A DNA stretch of 29,951 nucleotides. Origin: a virus. Shown in pieces: positions 6,525 to 13,777 of this stretch (the first letter of the stretch is position 1; each line of letters begins with the position of its first letter). A program made the position numbers and the translations under genes. The notes under the pieces were generated by a model. The model saw only the letters and a program-made list of their open reading frames with translations. It searched no databases and was not told where the DNA came from. The DNA is taken from the IMG/VR virus record IMGVR_UViG_3300025030_000337, positions 1 to 29,951 of that record. One strand, written 5' to 3'.

Positions 6525-6889
6525 ACAACAAAAAACAACCAGAAATTTTATATAATGAAGACGAACAAAATTTCCCGTTCATCAAATTAGAAAAAGATGA
6601 AGAAATGCCCGCTATGCTCGTCATTGCTTCTCTAAAAGATACGGGGGAAACAGAAGAAGAAAACGGAAATGAAATGCCTGTATTTGAGTGGGAACCCACT
6701 CAATATTTTTCTGCGGACTTTATGAAGAAAAAATTAGACACCGAAACTTACGATAAAATTCGGTTCGCTCTTGGATTGGAACCATTAAAATCTGCGCAAG
6801 AAAAAGGCAACAAAATCGCCGAAAAAGTAAGAGAAAATTTGGAGACGGCAAAAAATTTAAAACAATCTGATAAAAAGGATTTAAACTAA
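6521..6889 (+). CDS. Acidic hypothetical protein
   Basis: A 122-residue protein linked by ATGA to the end of the small beta-rich gene row. It has an acidic N-terminal half (EEMPAMLVIASLKD, GETEEENGNEMPVFEWEP). The helical C-terminal half contains AQEKGNKIAEKVRENLETAKNL. There is no signal peptide, membrane segment or known domain. Confidence 0.6.
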   Translation: MNNKKQPEILYNEDEQNFPFIKLEKDEEMPAMLVIASLKDTGETEEENGNEMPVFEWEPTQYFSADFMKKKLDTETYDKIRFALGLEPLKSAQEKGNKIAEKVRENLETAKNLKQSDKKDLN

Positions 6890-6896
6890 TTTTTGA

Positions 6897-7280
6897 ATGG
6901 GAAAAGCCAAAAAGAAAAAATTAAGAGCAGATTTAGAACTTCATCTAACAATGACCGAACTTATTCATTTAAGAGATTTAATGTCAGTTTTGCTTCCGCC
7001 CGATGGATCAATGACAATTTCAAAATCCCTCGCGGAAATTGAAGACAGAGAACTTCAAGAAGGAAGATTATATGAAAAAATATATTCTTTATGTTCCGAA
7101 AACGGAATTCCGGCCGGAGAAACTGCCCCAGACTACTATTTAAATTTTAGTGTCAAACCAAGTTTTCATGTCCTTCCTTTAAATTTTAAAGAAGAAGTAG
7201 AAGAAGAGGATATTGAAGAAGATCTTGACGGAAGCGAACTTGACGACGAAGAAGAAGAAAAAAAGGAAAAATTAAAATGA
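6897..7280 (+). CDS. Hypothetical protein with acidic tail
   Basis: A 127-residue protein with a basic start (MGKAKKKKLRADLE), a helical middle (MTELIHLRDLMSVLLPPDGS) and a strongly acidic C-terminal 35 residues (EEVEEEDIEEDLDGSELDDEEEE). Charged tails of this kind are common in phage-encoded binding proteins and DNA mimics, but nothing identifies this one. It ends in ATGA, overlapping the short gene at 7277. Confidence 0.6.
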   Translation: MGKAKKKKLRADLELHLTMTELIHLRDLMSVLLPPDGSMTISKSLAEIEDRELQEGRLYEKIYSLCSENGIPAGETAPDYYLNFSVKPSFHVLPLNFKEEVEEEDIEEDLDGSELDDEEEEKKEKLK

Positions 7281-7378
7281 AGCTGCATCAATTATCATTA
7301 TATAAAGTATTTATGGAATTATATAATGATCTAAAACAAGGAGAAGCCAACTGCCATTTTTTAGAACCAAACAATTGA
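7277..7378 (+). pseudogene. Short gene start (MKLH...), possibly cut off by the IsrB element
   Basis: This 33-codon frame is coupled by ATGA to the gene before it and runs straight into the hairpin-rich region upstream of isrB, where it stops. Its start (MKLHQLSLYKVFMELY) resembles the start of the gene right after isrB at 8600 (MKLHESLLNKIVKLCE). One reading is a target gene cut by insertion. Another is simply two small paralogues on either side of the element. Confidence 0.4.
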
Positions 7379-7379
7379 T

Positions 7380-7565
7380 TAGACTACGAAACTTGAAAAC
7401 ATTTCCGTTTTCAAAAGTTCAAACTGAGCTTACTGGTCATGGCAGACCAAAAGATATGAAGAATGCCACCCTAGTTTTTCTTCCCTCTGTAAGTCAGTGT
7501 CGAAGGGTTGAATATATCGACAGGCTTTTGCCTGCCGACCTTAAAAGGAAATTAAAATAGAAAAA
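7380..7565 (+). ncRNA. Probable omega-RNA (guide RNA scaffold) of the IsrB system
   Basis: IscB/IsrB nucleases use an RNA encoded immediately 5' of the protein gene, and this interval has the right place and size. Four hairpins can be read: GAAAAC/GTTTTC (7395-7400 with 7407-7412, extended by AACTT/AAGTT), TGGTC/GACCA (7434-7438 with 7445-7449), ACCCT/AGGGT (7468-7472 with 7504-7508) and CAGGC/GCCTG around TTTT (7521-7534). A TTG-started frame of 61 codons spans the region but is probably chance. The guide would be the bases upstream of the scaffold, near 7360-7380; this boundary is inferred. Confidence 0.6.
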
Positions 7566-8603
7566 ATGTTCGTGCCTGTTGTAGATAAAAAAAATAAGCC
7601 TCTAATGCCGACAACTCCCGCAAGAGCTAAAAAGTGGATTAAAAGCAAAAAGGCAACGCCTTTTTGGAAGAAAGGGGTTTTTTGTGTTAGGTTAAATGTT
7701 GAGCCTTCGGCTCGGGAAAAGCAAAATATTGTTGTTGGAATTGATCCCGGATCGAAGAAAGAAGGATATTCTGTTAAAAGCAGACTTCATACCTATTTGA
7801 ACATCCAAGCGGATGCTGTTTGGTGGGTTAAAGATGCCGTGAAAACACGGCGGGAAATGAGGAGAACGAGAAGACAGAGGAAAACTCCTTATAGAAAATG
7901 TAGATATAACCGAAATAAAAATAAAAATTTTCTCACCCCCTCAACAAAAGCTCGGTGGCTGTGGAAATTGAGAGTTGTTAATTGGATTTCCAAAATATTT
8001 CCAATTTCTTATATTATTGTTGAAGATATTAAGGCTGTTTCAAAAAAAGGACAAAAAAAATGGAATAAAATTTTTTCTCCACTCCAGTATGGAAAAAACT
8101 GGTTTTACGGCGAATTAAGAAAAAATTATAAACTTACTTTAAAACAAGGATACGAAACGAAAAAATTAAGAGATAAACTTGAGTTAAAAAAGTCCTCGCA
8201 AAAACTCTCAAATAAATTTGAGGCGCATTGTATTGATAGTTGGGTTTTAGCGAACGAAGTTGTTGGAGGACATATTGAACCAGACAATAAAGAGATTTTA
8301 TTCATTGTTCCGTTGAGGTTTCACAGAAGACAATTACATTATTTAAGGCCAGGTAAAAATGGCGATAGAAAATTTTATGGCGGAACAAGAAGTCTTGGAC
8401 TTAAAAGGGGTTCTTTAATTAAACATAAAAAATATGGGCTGTGCTATGTCGGCGGAACATCAAAAGGTAGGGTTTCTTTGTGCGATATAAAAACAGGGAA
8501 AAGATTAACTCAATTAGCAAAGATTGAAAATTGTAAATTTGTTTCCTATAATAGTTTTAGAAGTGTCAAATTAAATTTTGTTAAAGAGGAGAAAAAAGCA
8601 TGA
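7566..8603 (+). CDS. isrB: IsrB: RNA-guided RuvC nickase of the IscB family, HNH absent
   Basis: A 345-residue protein, typical of IsrB. The N-terminal PLMP motif is at residues 12-15. RuvC-I is VVGIDPGSKKEGYSV (D60). The arginine-rich bridge helix is RREMRRTRRQRKTPYRKCR (about 95-113). RuvC-II is YIIVEDIKAVS (E153), and RuvC-III is EAHCIDSWVLAN (H221, D224). Only about 68 residues separate RuvC-II from RuvC-III, too few for an HNH domain, so this is IsrB rather than IscB and should nick one strand. The C-terminal RRQLHYLRPGKNG...GGTRSLGLKRGSLIKHKKYG...YVGGTSKGR region matches the target-interacting part of the family. All RuvC acids are present. No TnpA transposase is nearby, so it may act as a homing or regulatory nuclease in the phage. 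It ends in ATGA with the next gene. Confidence 0.88.
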   Translation: MFVPVVDKKNKPLMPTTPARAKKWIKSKKATPFWKKGVFCVRLNVEPSAREKQNIVVGIDPGSKKEGYSVKSRLHTYLNIQADAVWWVKDAVKTRREMRRTRRQRKTPYRKCRYNRNKNKNFLTPSTKARWLWKLRVVNWISKIFPISYIIVEDIKAVSKKGQKKWNKIFSPLQYGKNWFYGELRKNYKLTLKQGYETKKLRDKLELKKSSQKLSNKFEAHCIDSWVLANEVVGGHIEPDNKEILFIVPLRFHRRQLHYLRPGKNGDRKFYGGTRSLGLKRGSLIKHKKYGLCYVGGTSKGRVSLCDIKTGKRLTQLAKIENCKFVSYNSFRSVKLNFVKEEKKA

Positions 8604-8791
8604 AATTGCACGAAAGTTTATTGAATAAAATTGTTAAATTATGCGAAAATTATCAGGGATCTGACGGGAATGTTAAACTTAAAAACAAACTTGCCGAACT
8701 TGATTTATCGCCATATAAACAACAAAGCACCAACAAGGAAGTCTTGGTTTTAACCGAGGAACTTTTAGAGAAGACAAGAAAAAATAAATAA
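8600..8791 (+). CDS. Small hypothetical protein after isrB
   Basis: A 63-residue, mostly helical, charged protein overlapping the isrB stop by four bases. It starts MKLHESLLNKIVKLCENYQG, similar to the cut-off frame at 7277. No known domain. Confidence 0.5.
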   Translation: MKLHESLLNKIVKLCENYQGSDGNVKLKNKLAELDLSPYKQQSTNKEVLVLTEELLEKTRKNK

Positions 8792-8797
8792 TTTTGG

Positions 8798-9280
8798 ATG
8801 AGCAACTTTAAAATCGGTCAAATTCTTTATGTTCTTCGTGAGAAGAGCATAATTCCTGTCCAGGTCGCGGAAATCATAACCAGACAAAAAATTTCTGGGC
8901 GTGAAACTCTCTTCCTTGTAAATCTTCCTAAAACAGAAGACGGAAGCGAACCTGTTAATCTTTTGAAGGTTAAAGGGCAAGACGGGGAAGTTTATGAAAA
9001 CCTTGAAGAATTAAAAAAGAAAATGCTTGATAATGCCACAAATGCTATTAATGGGCTTATAAAGAAAACAAAAGAAATTGTTGCACAAAGATTTAAAGTT
9101 GAAACAAAGGATAATATAATAGATGAGTTTGGCGATGGACTGTCTTTTGCTCCGACCGCGGAAGAACAAAGAGAAAATTTAAAAAAAAAGATGGCAAGAA
9201 ACGGAGAGGAAGACCGCCAAAAGATTGTTCTTGATGATGGAACAGTAGCAAATATTAGTTTTGGAGAGCCAAGGAGTTAA
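8798..9280 (+). CDS. Hypothetical protein with SH3-like N-terminus
   Basis: A 160-residue protein. The first 45 residues (FKIGQILYVLREKSIIPVQV, then a second strand pair) follow the same small-barrel pattern as the genes at 5257-6524. A helical region (LEELKKKMLDNATNAINGLI) and a charged C-terminal half follow. It sits six bases after the previous gene. A TAAATA box at 8785-8790 lies seven bases before the ATG, but no good -35 goes with it. Function is unknown. Confidence 0.6.
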   Translation: MSNFKIGQILYVLREKSIIPVQVAEIITRQKISGRETLFLVNLPKTEDGSEPVNLLKVKGQDGEVYENLEELKKKMLDNATNAINGLIKKTKEIVAQRFKVETKDNIIDEFGDGLSFAPTAEEQRENLKKKMARNGEEDRQKIVLDDGTVANISFGEPRS

Positions 9281-9285
9281 AATTT

Positions 9286-9477
9286 ATGAGTAAAGAAGGA
9301 TTATCAACAAAAGACTTAAATGAATTAAAAGACAAAAAACTTTTTGACGAAGAGATTGAAATTTTATATCGCGAAGGAAATTTTGTCATCGCAGAAAATA
9401 TTAAAACCAACGAAAAAAGAATTTTAAATTGTTCTGGATTGATGCTGGAATGCAACAAAAAACTCTTGAAAGGTTAA
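9286..9477 (+). CDS. Small hypothetical protein
   Basis: A 63-residue protein starting five bases after the previous stop. It has a charged helix (STKDLNELKDKKLFDEEIEIL) followed by a beta hairpin (REGNFVIAENIKTNEKRILNC). Its last codons overlap the -35 box of the groEL promoter. No family is recognised. Confidence 0.5.
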   Translation: MSKEGLSTKDLNELKDKKLFDEEIEILYREGNFVIAENIKTNEKRILNCSGLMLECNKKLLKG

Positions 9478-9494
9478 TAAAAATAATCTAATAT
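9466..9494 (+). promoter_or_regulatory. Sigma70-type promoter of groEL
   Basis: TTGAAA (9466-9471), a 17-base spacer and TAATAT (9489-9494). The -10 box ends seven bases before the groEL ATG at 9502, so transcription should begin at or within a base of the start codon, and no Shine-Dalgarno sequence is present. This implies a leaderless mRNA. Confidence 0.55.
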
Positions 9495-9501
9495 CTTTTT
9501 T

Positions 9502-11121
9502 ATGTCTCAAAAACTTTATGATGAAAACCTCCGTTTTAAAGAAGACGCCTTAACCGAAATTCTTGCCGGCGTAGAAATCCTCAATAACGCCGTTTCTCCC
9601 ACAATAGGCCCCAAGGGTCGTTGTGTTCTCATTGAAAACAGAGACGCTTATCCAACTTTGACCAAGGATGGCGTTTCTATTGCCAAACGCGTAAATTTAA
9701 AAGATAAATTCAAACGCATAGGTTGTGATGTCGTTAAAAGCGCCAGCGAAAAAACTCTCTCTTGTGTTGGCGACGGAACGAGCACCACAATTCTTTTATC
9801 TTATATTATTCTAAAAGAAAGCATCAAATTAAGAAATTCAGGTTTCAGTCCAACCGATTTAAAAAAAGGAATTGACCAAGCAACAGAAGAAATTGTTGAG
9901 AATTTAAAATCTCTGGCCAAACCACTTAACGATCTTAAAGAAATTGAGCAAGTTGCGACAATTTCAGCCAACAATGACAAAGAAATTGGAAAATTATTAA
10001 CAGAAGCCATAAATCACGCTGGAACAGACGGAATTGTAATGATTGATAAATCAAATTCCTTTAAAAGTTTTCTTGAAACCATTGAAGGAATGAGGTTTGA
10101 TAGGGGTTATATTTCTCCATATTTTATTAATAATCAAAACAAGGGCGTTTCCGAACTTAAAGAACCTTATATTTTCATTTCGACGAAAAAATTAAAATTT
10201 CTTGAAGATGTTCTTCCTCTTCTTGAAAAAGTTGCTCGCGCAAATAAACCAATTCTTTTTATTGCCGAAGAAGCCGAAGGTCAATTTTTACATACCCTTA
10301 TAACAAATACATTAAAAGGCGCTCTTCAATCTTGCGCAATTTTGGCGCCGGGGCTTGGAGAACATAAACTTCATCTTCTTGAAGATATTGCCACTTTAAC
10401 GGGCGGAGAATTAATAACAGATGGTTCTGGGCACTCTATTCAAAAATTAGAACTTTCCTCTCTTGGGAAATGCGAAAAAATTCTTGTCGGAAGATATGAT
10501 ACAACAATTGTTGGCGGAAAAGGTAATAAAGAAAAAATCAACGAAAGAATTGAAGCAATAAGAAAACAACTTCTCGATCCAACATTATTAGAGCAGGATA
10601 AAGCAATTTTAAAAGATAGGCTCGCCAAATTAAGTGGAGGAATTTCTCTTGTTCGCGTAGGCGGGAATACAGAAGCCGAAATGAATGAAAGATATGATCG
10701 AGTTGATGATGCTTTACACGCTTGTCAAGCAGGGTTAGCAGAAGGAATAGTTCCTGGAGGCGGTGTAGCCCTCGTGAGAGCCTCGCAAAAAATTTTTATA
10801 GATCCAGAAGGCAACCGAGCAATTCAGGCAGGCAGGGAAGTTGTTAAAAATGCTTGCCTTTCGCTTCTTAAAAAAATCGTTGAAAACGAAGGAACATTGG
10901 TTCCAGAAGTTGTTCTAAATAAAGTTTTAGAACTTCCTGAAAATGAAGGGTTCGACGCTTATTCAAATTCATATGTGAATATGATTGAAAAAGGTATTAT
11001 TGACCCAGTTTTAGCAACAAGAACCGCTCTTCAAAACGCTTCGTCCGTGGCGTCTTTATTGCTTGTTGTTGATGCCATTATTGCCGAAGACGAAAAGTTG
11101 CCGGCCCAAAAAGATTTTTAA
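9502..11121 (+). CDS. groEL: Phage-encoded chaperonin GroEL (Hsp60)
   Basis: A 539-residue, full-length group I chaperonin. Visible signatures are TIGPKGR and TKDGVSIAK in the first equatorial part, the nucleotide-binding GDGTSTT, the apical YISPYFINNQ, and LSGGISLVRVGGNTEAEMNERYDRVDDALHA with the catalytic aspartate. GIVPGGGVAL in the second equatorial part follows. The C-terminal GGM-rich tail of bacterial GroEL is missing. It should fold proteins by ATP-driven encapsulation. Jumbo phages such as Pseudomonas EL and OBP carry comparable chaperonins that can work without a separate co-chaperonin. No groES gene is visible in the window. It has its own promoter, so expression is probably independent of the genes before it. 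Confidence 0.95.
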   Translation: MSQKLYDENLRFKEDALTEILAGVEILNNAVSPTIGPKGRCVLIENRDAYPTLTKDGVSIAKRVNLKDKFKRIGCDVVKSASEKTLSCVGDGTSTTILLSYIILKESIKLRNSGFSPTDLKKGIDQATEEIVENLKSLAKPLNDLKEIEQVATISANNDKEIGKLLTEAINHAGTDGIVMIDKSNSFKSFLETIEGMRFDRGYISPYFINNQNKGVSELKEPYIFISTKKLKFLEDVLPLLEKVARANKPILFIAEEAEGQFLHTLITNTLKGALQSCAILAPGLGEHKLHLLEDIATLTGGELITDGSGHSIQKLELSSLGKCEKILVGRYDTTIVGGKGNKEKINERIEAIRKQLLDPTLLEQDKAILKDRLAKLSGGISLVRVGGNTEAEMNERYDRVDDALHACQAGLAEGIVPGGGVALVRASQKIFIDPEGNRAIQAGREVVKNACLSLLKKIVENEGTLVPEVVLNKVLELPENEGFDAYSNSYVNMIEKGIIDPVLATRTALQNASSVASLLLVVDAIIAEDEKLPAQKDF

Positions 11122-11144
11122 AATTTTAAAAAATAATTAACTTC

Positions 11145-11378
11145 GTGAGGACGATTGAGTTTTTGCGAGATGTTTGTGTTAAGTTCTTTATTTTGGTTCT
11201 TTTCTTAATATTTTTTAAACCTTTTTCTTGCCTAGACGAAATTAATCTTCCAAAAAAATCTTTTGCCAACGAAAAAACTTCTCAAGAAGAAATTATTCAA
11301 TATCGACAAGATATCGCGCAACAAAGAAAAATTATAAATAAAAAATTTTTAAAAATTGAGGAAAAATTAAACAAATGA
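11145..11378 (+). CDS. Signal-sequence or membrane-anchored coiled-coil protein
   Basis: A 77-residue protein from a GTG start. A hydrophobic segment (FFILVLFLIFFKPFSC, about residues 14-29) ends in a cysteine that could be a weak lipoprotein site, and a charged helical tail follows (EEIIQYRQDIAQQRKIINKK). It overlaps the next gene by ATGA. A small secreted or lipid-anchored protein beside a one-span membrane protein with a coiled coil is the arrangement of phage spanin pairs, so it may be the outer-membrane partner. This is inference from architecture. Confidence 0.5.
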   Translation: MRTIEFLRDVCVKFFILVLFLIFFKPFSCLDEINLPKKSFANEKTSQEEIIQYRQDIAQQRKIINKKFLKIEEKLNK

Positions 11379-11644
11379 ATGGTTTTTCAAAATTCAAACC
11401 TATTCTTGATTTAATTACTACCATTATTGTATTGGTCATAGGAGCATTGCTCTATATTCAAAACCAAGGAAATGAAAAATACTATCCGGCTTTGTCTGGT
11501 AAAAATTTAAGTGATCAAATAATTGAAATAAAAATTGAAACAAATAAAATAAAACAAGATTTAAAAATAGAACTTTCCGAAATAAGAAAAGAAAATAAAG
11601 AAATTCTCGTTAAACTTTCAGCCATAGAAGCAAAAATGCCTTAA
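11375..11644 (+). CDS. One-span membrane protein with coiled coil (possible inner-membrane spanin)
   Basis: An 89-residue protein with a short cytoplasmic N-terminus, a membrane helix (LITTIIVLVIGALLYI, about residues 13-28) and a long C-terminal coiled coil with Ile/Leu heptads (IIEIKIETNKIKQDLKIEL and beyond). This is the topology of Rz-type inner-membrane spanins. It is translationally coupled to the preceding small secreted protein. A holin or a virion-associated membrane protein would also fit. No endolysin is visible nearby. Confidence 0.55.
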   Translation: MNGFSKFKPILDLITTIIVLVIGALLYIQNQGNEKYYPALSGKNLSDQIIEIKIETNKIKQDLKIELSEIRKENKEILVKLSAIEAKMP

Positions 11645-11690
11645 GTTCGTTTCCCCTGCCTCTTCCATCCTTCTGGCGGCAAAATTTTTC

Positions 11691-11720
11691 TTGCCAACCT
11701 ACTTGCTCATTCGCTAAAAT
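11691..11720 (+). promoter_or_regulatory. Possible promoter before the 54-residue gene
   Basis: TTGCCA (11691-11696), an 18-base spacer and TAAAAT (11715-11720). Transcription would start only a few bases before the ATG at 11731. It may also serve the MopE/VWA lipoprotein downstream. Confidence 0.4.
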
Positions 11721-11730
11721 AATTAATAAC

Positions 11731-11895
11731 ATGAGCAATGAAATTCCCCCTCCTCACGTTATTGATTTTCTCGAAAAAGAAAAGAAAAAAGAGAAAGAAA
11801 ATAGACTTTATATTGAAATTTTCGAAGAGGAATTTCATCAAAATAATGGGATGGGCGTGGATGAAGAAGAAACTTTTATAAGAATTGAAATTTAA
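11731..11895 (+). CDS. 54-residue acidic hypothetical protein
   Basis: Starts MSNEIPPPHVIDFLEKEKKK and ends in a beta-prone acidic stretch (EEETFIRIEI). It lies three bases before the GTG of the lipoprotein gene, so the two are probably translated from one message. No known family. Confidence 0.5.
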   Translation: MSNEIPPPHVIDFLEKEKKKEKENRLYIEIFEEEFHQNNGMGVDEEETFIRIEI

Positions 11896-11898
11896 AAA

Positions 11899-13512
11899 GT
11901 GATAAAAAGAACAATATTACTTTTCCTTATCGCAATTTTATGTTTATTTGTATTATCTATAATATCTTGCGAAGACAGCGGAATAGGAAATGCTTGTGTC
12001 GCAGAAACTTGTGATGGAATTGATAATAATTGTGATGGACAAATTGATGAAAATATTAAAAGAGAATGCTGGACTGGCGGATTAATTCAAAATTTAAGCG
12101 AAACTTCACAATGTAAAAAAGGACTTCAAAGATGTGAAAACGGAACTTGGCTTAACGAATGCCTAGAACAAGTTCTCCCCTCTAAAGAAATTTGCGACGG
12201 AATAGATAATGATTGCGACGGACAAACAGATGAAGAAACATTTAAAAATTGTGGTCCGCCAAACCAAGATGGTGTTTGTAAAAAAGGAAATACTGTTTGC
12301 CAAAATAGTGAAGCAATTTGCGAAGAAGCAATATTTCCATCTCCAGAAATTTGCGACGGATTAGATAATGATTGCGATGGGCAAACTGACAATGGATTAT
12401 TTAGGCCATGTTCTTCCGTTTGCGAAAATGGACTAGAAAGATGTATTAATGGAATTTGGACCGATTGTTCCGCTAGAAATCCCGCAAAAGAAATATGTAA
12501 TGACGCTGACGATAATTGCGATGGGGTAATAGATGAAAACTGCCCCTGTTCTGTTGATGAAGCAAGAGTTTGCCGACAAAATATTGTAGATGACAATGGA
12601 AACCAAATCAATTGTGGTTTTGGAGTTTCTGTATGCAATGAATTTGGGGAATGGAGCATTTGCCGGTATGTTTCTTCAGAAGAAGAAAAATGTAATAATT
12701 GGGACGATGATTGCGACGAAGTAATTGACAACATACAAGAAACTTGCGGAGAAGATTATAAAGAAATTGGCGTTTGTAAGCACGGAACAAAAAGTTGTAT
12801 AAACGGAAATTGGACAGAGTGTCAAAATGCTGTTTTTCCATCCGAAGAAATTTGCGACGAACTTGATAATAATTGCGACGGAGAAGTTGATGAAAATTTA
12901 AACCCCAGAAACAAAGTTGATATGATATTTGCTATTGACATTTCAACATCAATGTGCCCAATTATAAACGCCGTCGTTCAAGGAATTCAAGGTTATATAA
13001 ATAGTTTTGTTGGTTCAAATCATAGATTTGGGCTGGTTATTTTTCCTGGCTATGGAACTCCAGGTTCTAACCCATACGATATTTTGACAAGTCCGCCGCT
13101 TACAGATCCACAAATATTTCTTTCTGCCGTAAATTCTGTTGCTTGTAATGGTTCAGGATTGGAACCGAGTTATGATGTTTTATATGATTTAGTTCATCCA
13201 TCAAATATATCAAATATAAACTGGAGAAGTGACGCATTTCCTTATATAATTTTAATAACAGATGAATTGGCACAAAGTTGGAATGGGTTAAATGAACAAA
13301 GTGTTTCATCTTTTACATCAAATTGTCAAATTGCTGGATGCCAAAACGGAGATAGCGTTGAAATATATATTATATCTGATGACTCTTTTTATTATATGTG
13401 GGACGAAATTCTTTTCTTTGAAAGAAATGATAGATTTTTAGATTATTTCCCGCCGGACACAGATAGATATTATGATTTTTTTACAAAAGTTTTCGCAGAT
13501 GTTTGCTTTTAA
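11899..13512 (+). CDS. Secreted lipoprotein with six MopE-type metal-binding repeats and a von Willebrand A domain
   Basis: A 537-residue protein from a GTG start. A hydrophobic signal ending LSIISC (residues 19-24) is a likely lipoprotein cleavage site. Six repeats of the MopE-type motif follow: CDGIDNNCDGQIDE, CDGIDNDCDGQTDE, CDGLDNDCDGQTDN, CNDADDNCDGVIDE, CNNWDDDCDEVID and CDELDNNCDGEVDE. They are spaced by CxxG..xCxNGxWxxC segments resembling small disulfide-linked modules. The C-terminal 200 residues form a von Willebrand A domain with a MIDAS DxSTS (D347, S349, S351). Such repeats bind Ca or Cu in surface proteins of environmental bacteria. In a phage, a lipoprotein like this could remodel the host surface, block superinfection, or be borrowed host material; none of these is shown by the sequence. 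Confidence 0.85.
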   Translation: MIKRTILLFLIAILCLFVLSIISCEDSGIGNACVAETCDGIDNNCDGQIDENIKRECWTGGLIQNLSETSQCKKGLQRCENGTWLNECLEQVLPSKEICDGIDNDCDGQTDEETFKNCGPPNQDGVCKKGNTVCQNSEAICEEAIFPSPEICDGLDNDCDGQTDNGLFRPCSSVCENGLERCINGIWTDCSARNPAKEICNDADDNCDGVIDENCPCSVDEARVCRQNIVDDNGNQINCGFGVSVCNEFGEWSICRYVSSEEEKCNNWDDDCDEVIDNIQETCGEDYKEIGVCKHGTKSCINGNWTECQNAVFPSEEICDELDNNCDGEVDENLNPRNKVDMIFAIDISTSMCPIINAVVQGIQGYINSFVGSNHRFGLVIFPGYGTPGSNPYDILTSPPLTDPQIFLSAVNSVACNGSGLEPSYDVLYDLVHPSNISNINWRSDAFPYIILITDELAQSWNGLNEQSVSSFTSNCQIAGCQNGDSVEIYIISDDSFYYMWDEILFFERNDRFLDYFPPDTDRYYDFFTKVFADVCF

Positions 13513-13526
13513 AAATATTTACTTAT

Positions 13527-13754
13527 ATGAAACGCAACGAAGATGAATTCCTTGAAGAATTAATTGATTTAATGTTTGCTGGTGATATTATTGCTGAAAA
13601 AGACTATATTTATCTTCTTCACGGAGAAGTCATCAATAAAAATTGTGAAGCATTAATTGAAAGAAAATGGGTTAAGACACCAGAATATCTTGTTGGACAA
13701 AGATATGTTGCTGATGATCCGCTTATCCGTTGTAAGTTAAATTATTCAAATTAA
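13527..13754 (+). CDS. Small hypothetical protein
   Basis: A 75-residue protein when started at ATG 13527 (MKRNEDEFLEELIDLMFAGD). The alternative ATG at 13503 would overlap the lipoprotein gene. It contains a helical N-terminus and LIERKWVKTPEYLVGQRYVADDP. No family is recognised. Confidence 0.5.
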   Translation: MKRNEDEFLEELIDLMFAGDIIAEKDYIYLLHGEVINKNCEALIERKWVKTPEYLVGQRYVADDPLIRCKLNYSN

Positions 13755-13764
13755 AAATTTCTCT

Positions 13765-13770
13765 TATAAT
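13765..13770 (+). promoter_or_regulatory. Consensus -10 box (TATAAT) at the resolvase start
   Basis: TATAAT ends seven bases before the ATG at 13778, the same distance as for groEL and the SbcD-SbcC gene. The -35 region is poor. It suggests a leaderless message for the resolvase and primase pair. Confidence 0.4.
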
Positions 13771-13777
13771 AGAGAAA

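Noticed and set aside
7375-7560. 61-codon open frame with TTG start before isrB
   Set aside because: It coincides with a hairpin-rich region in the omega-RNA position, has a poor start and shows no protein-like pattern.
12126-12734. 202-codon minus-strand frame
   Set aside because: It is antisense to the MopE repeats, and its Ser/Gln-rich repeats mirror the coding repeats. No start signals.
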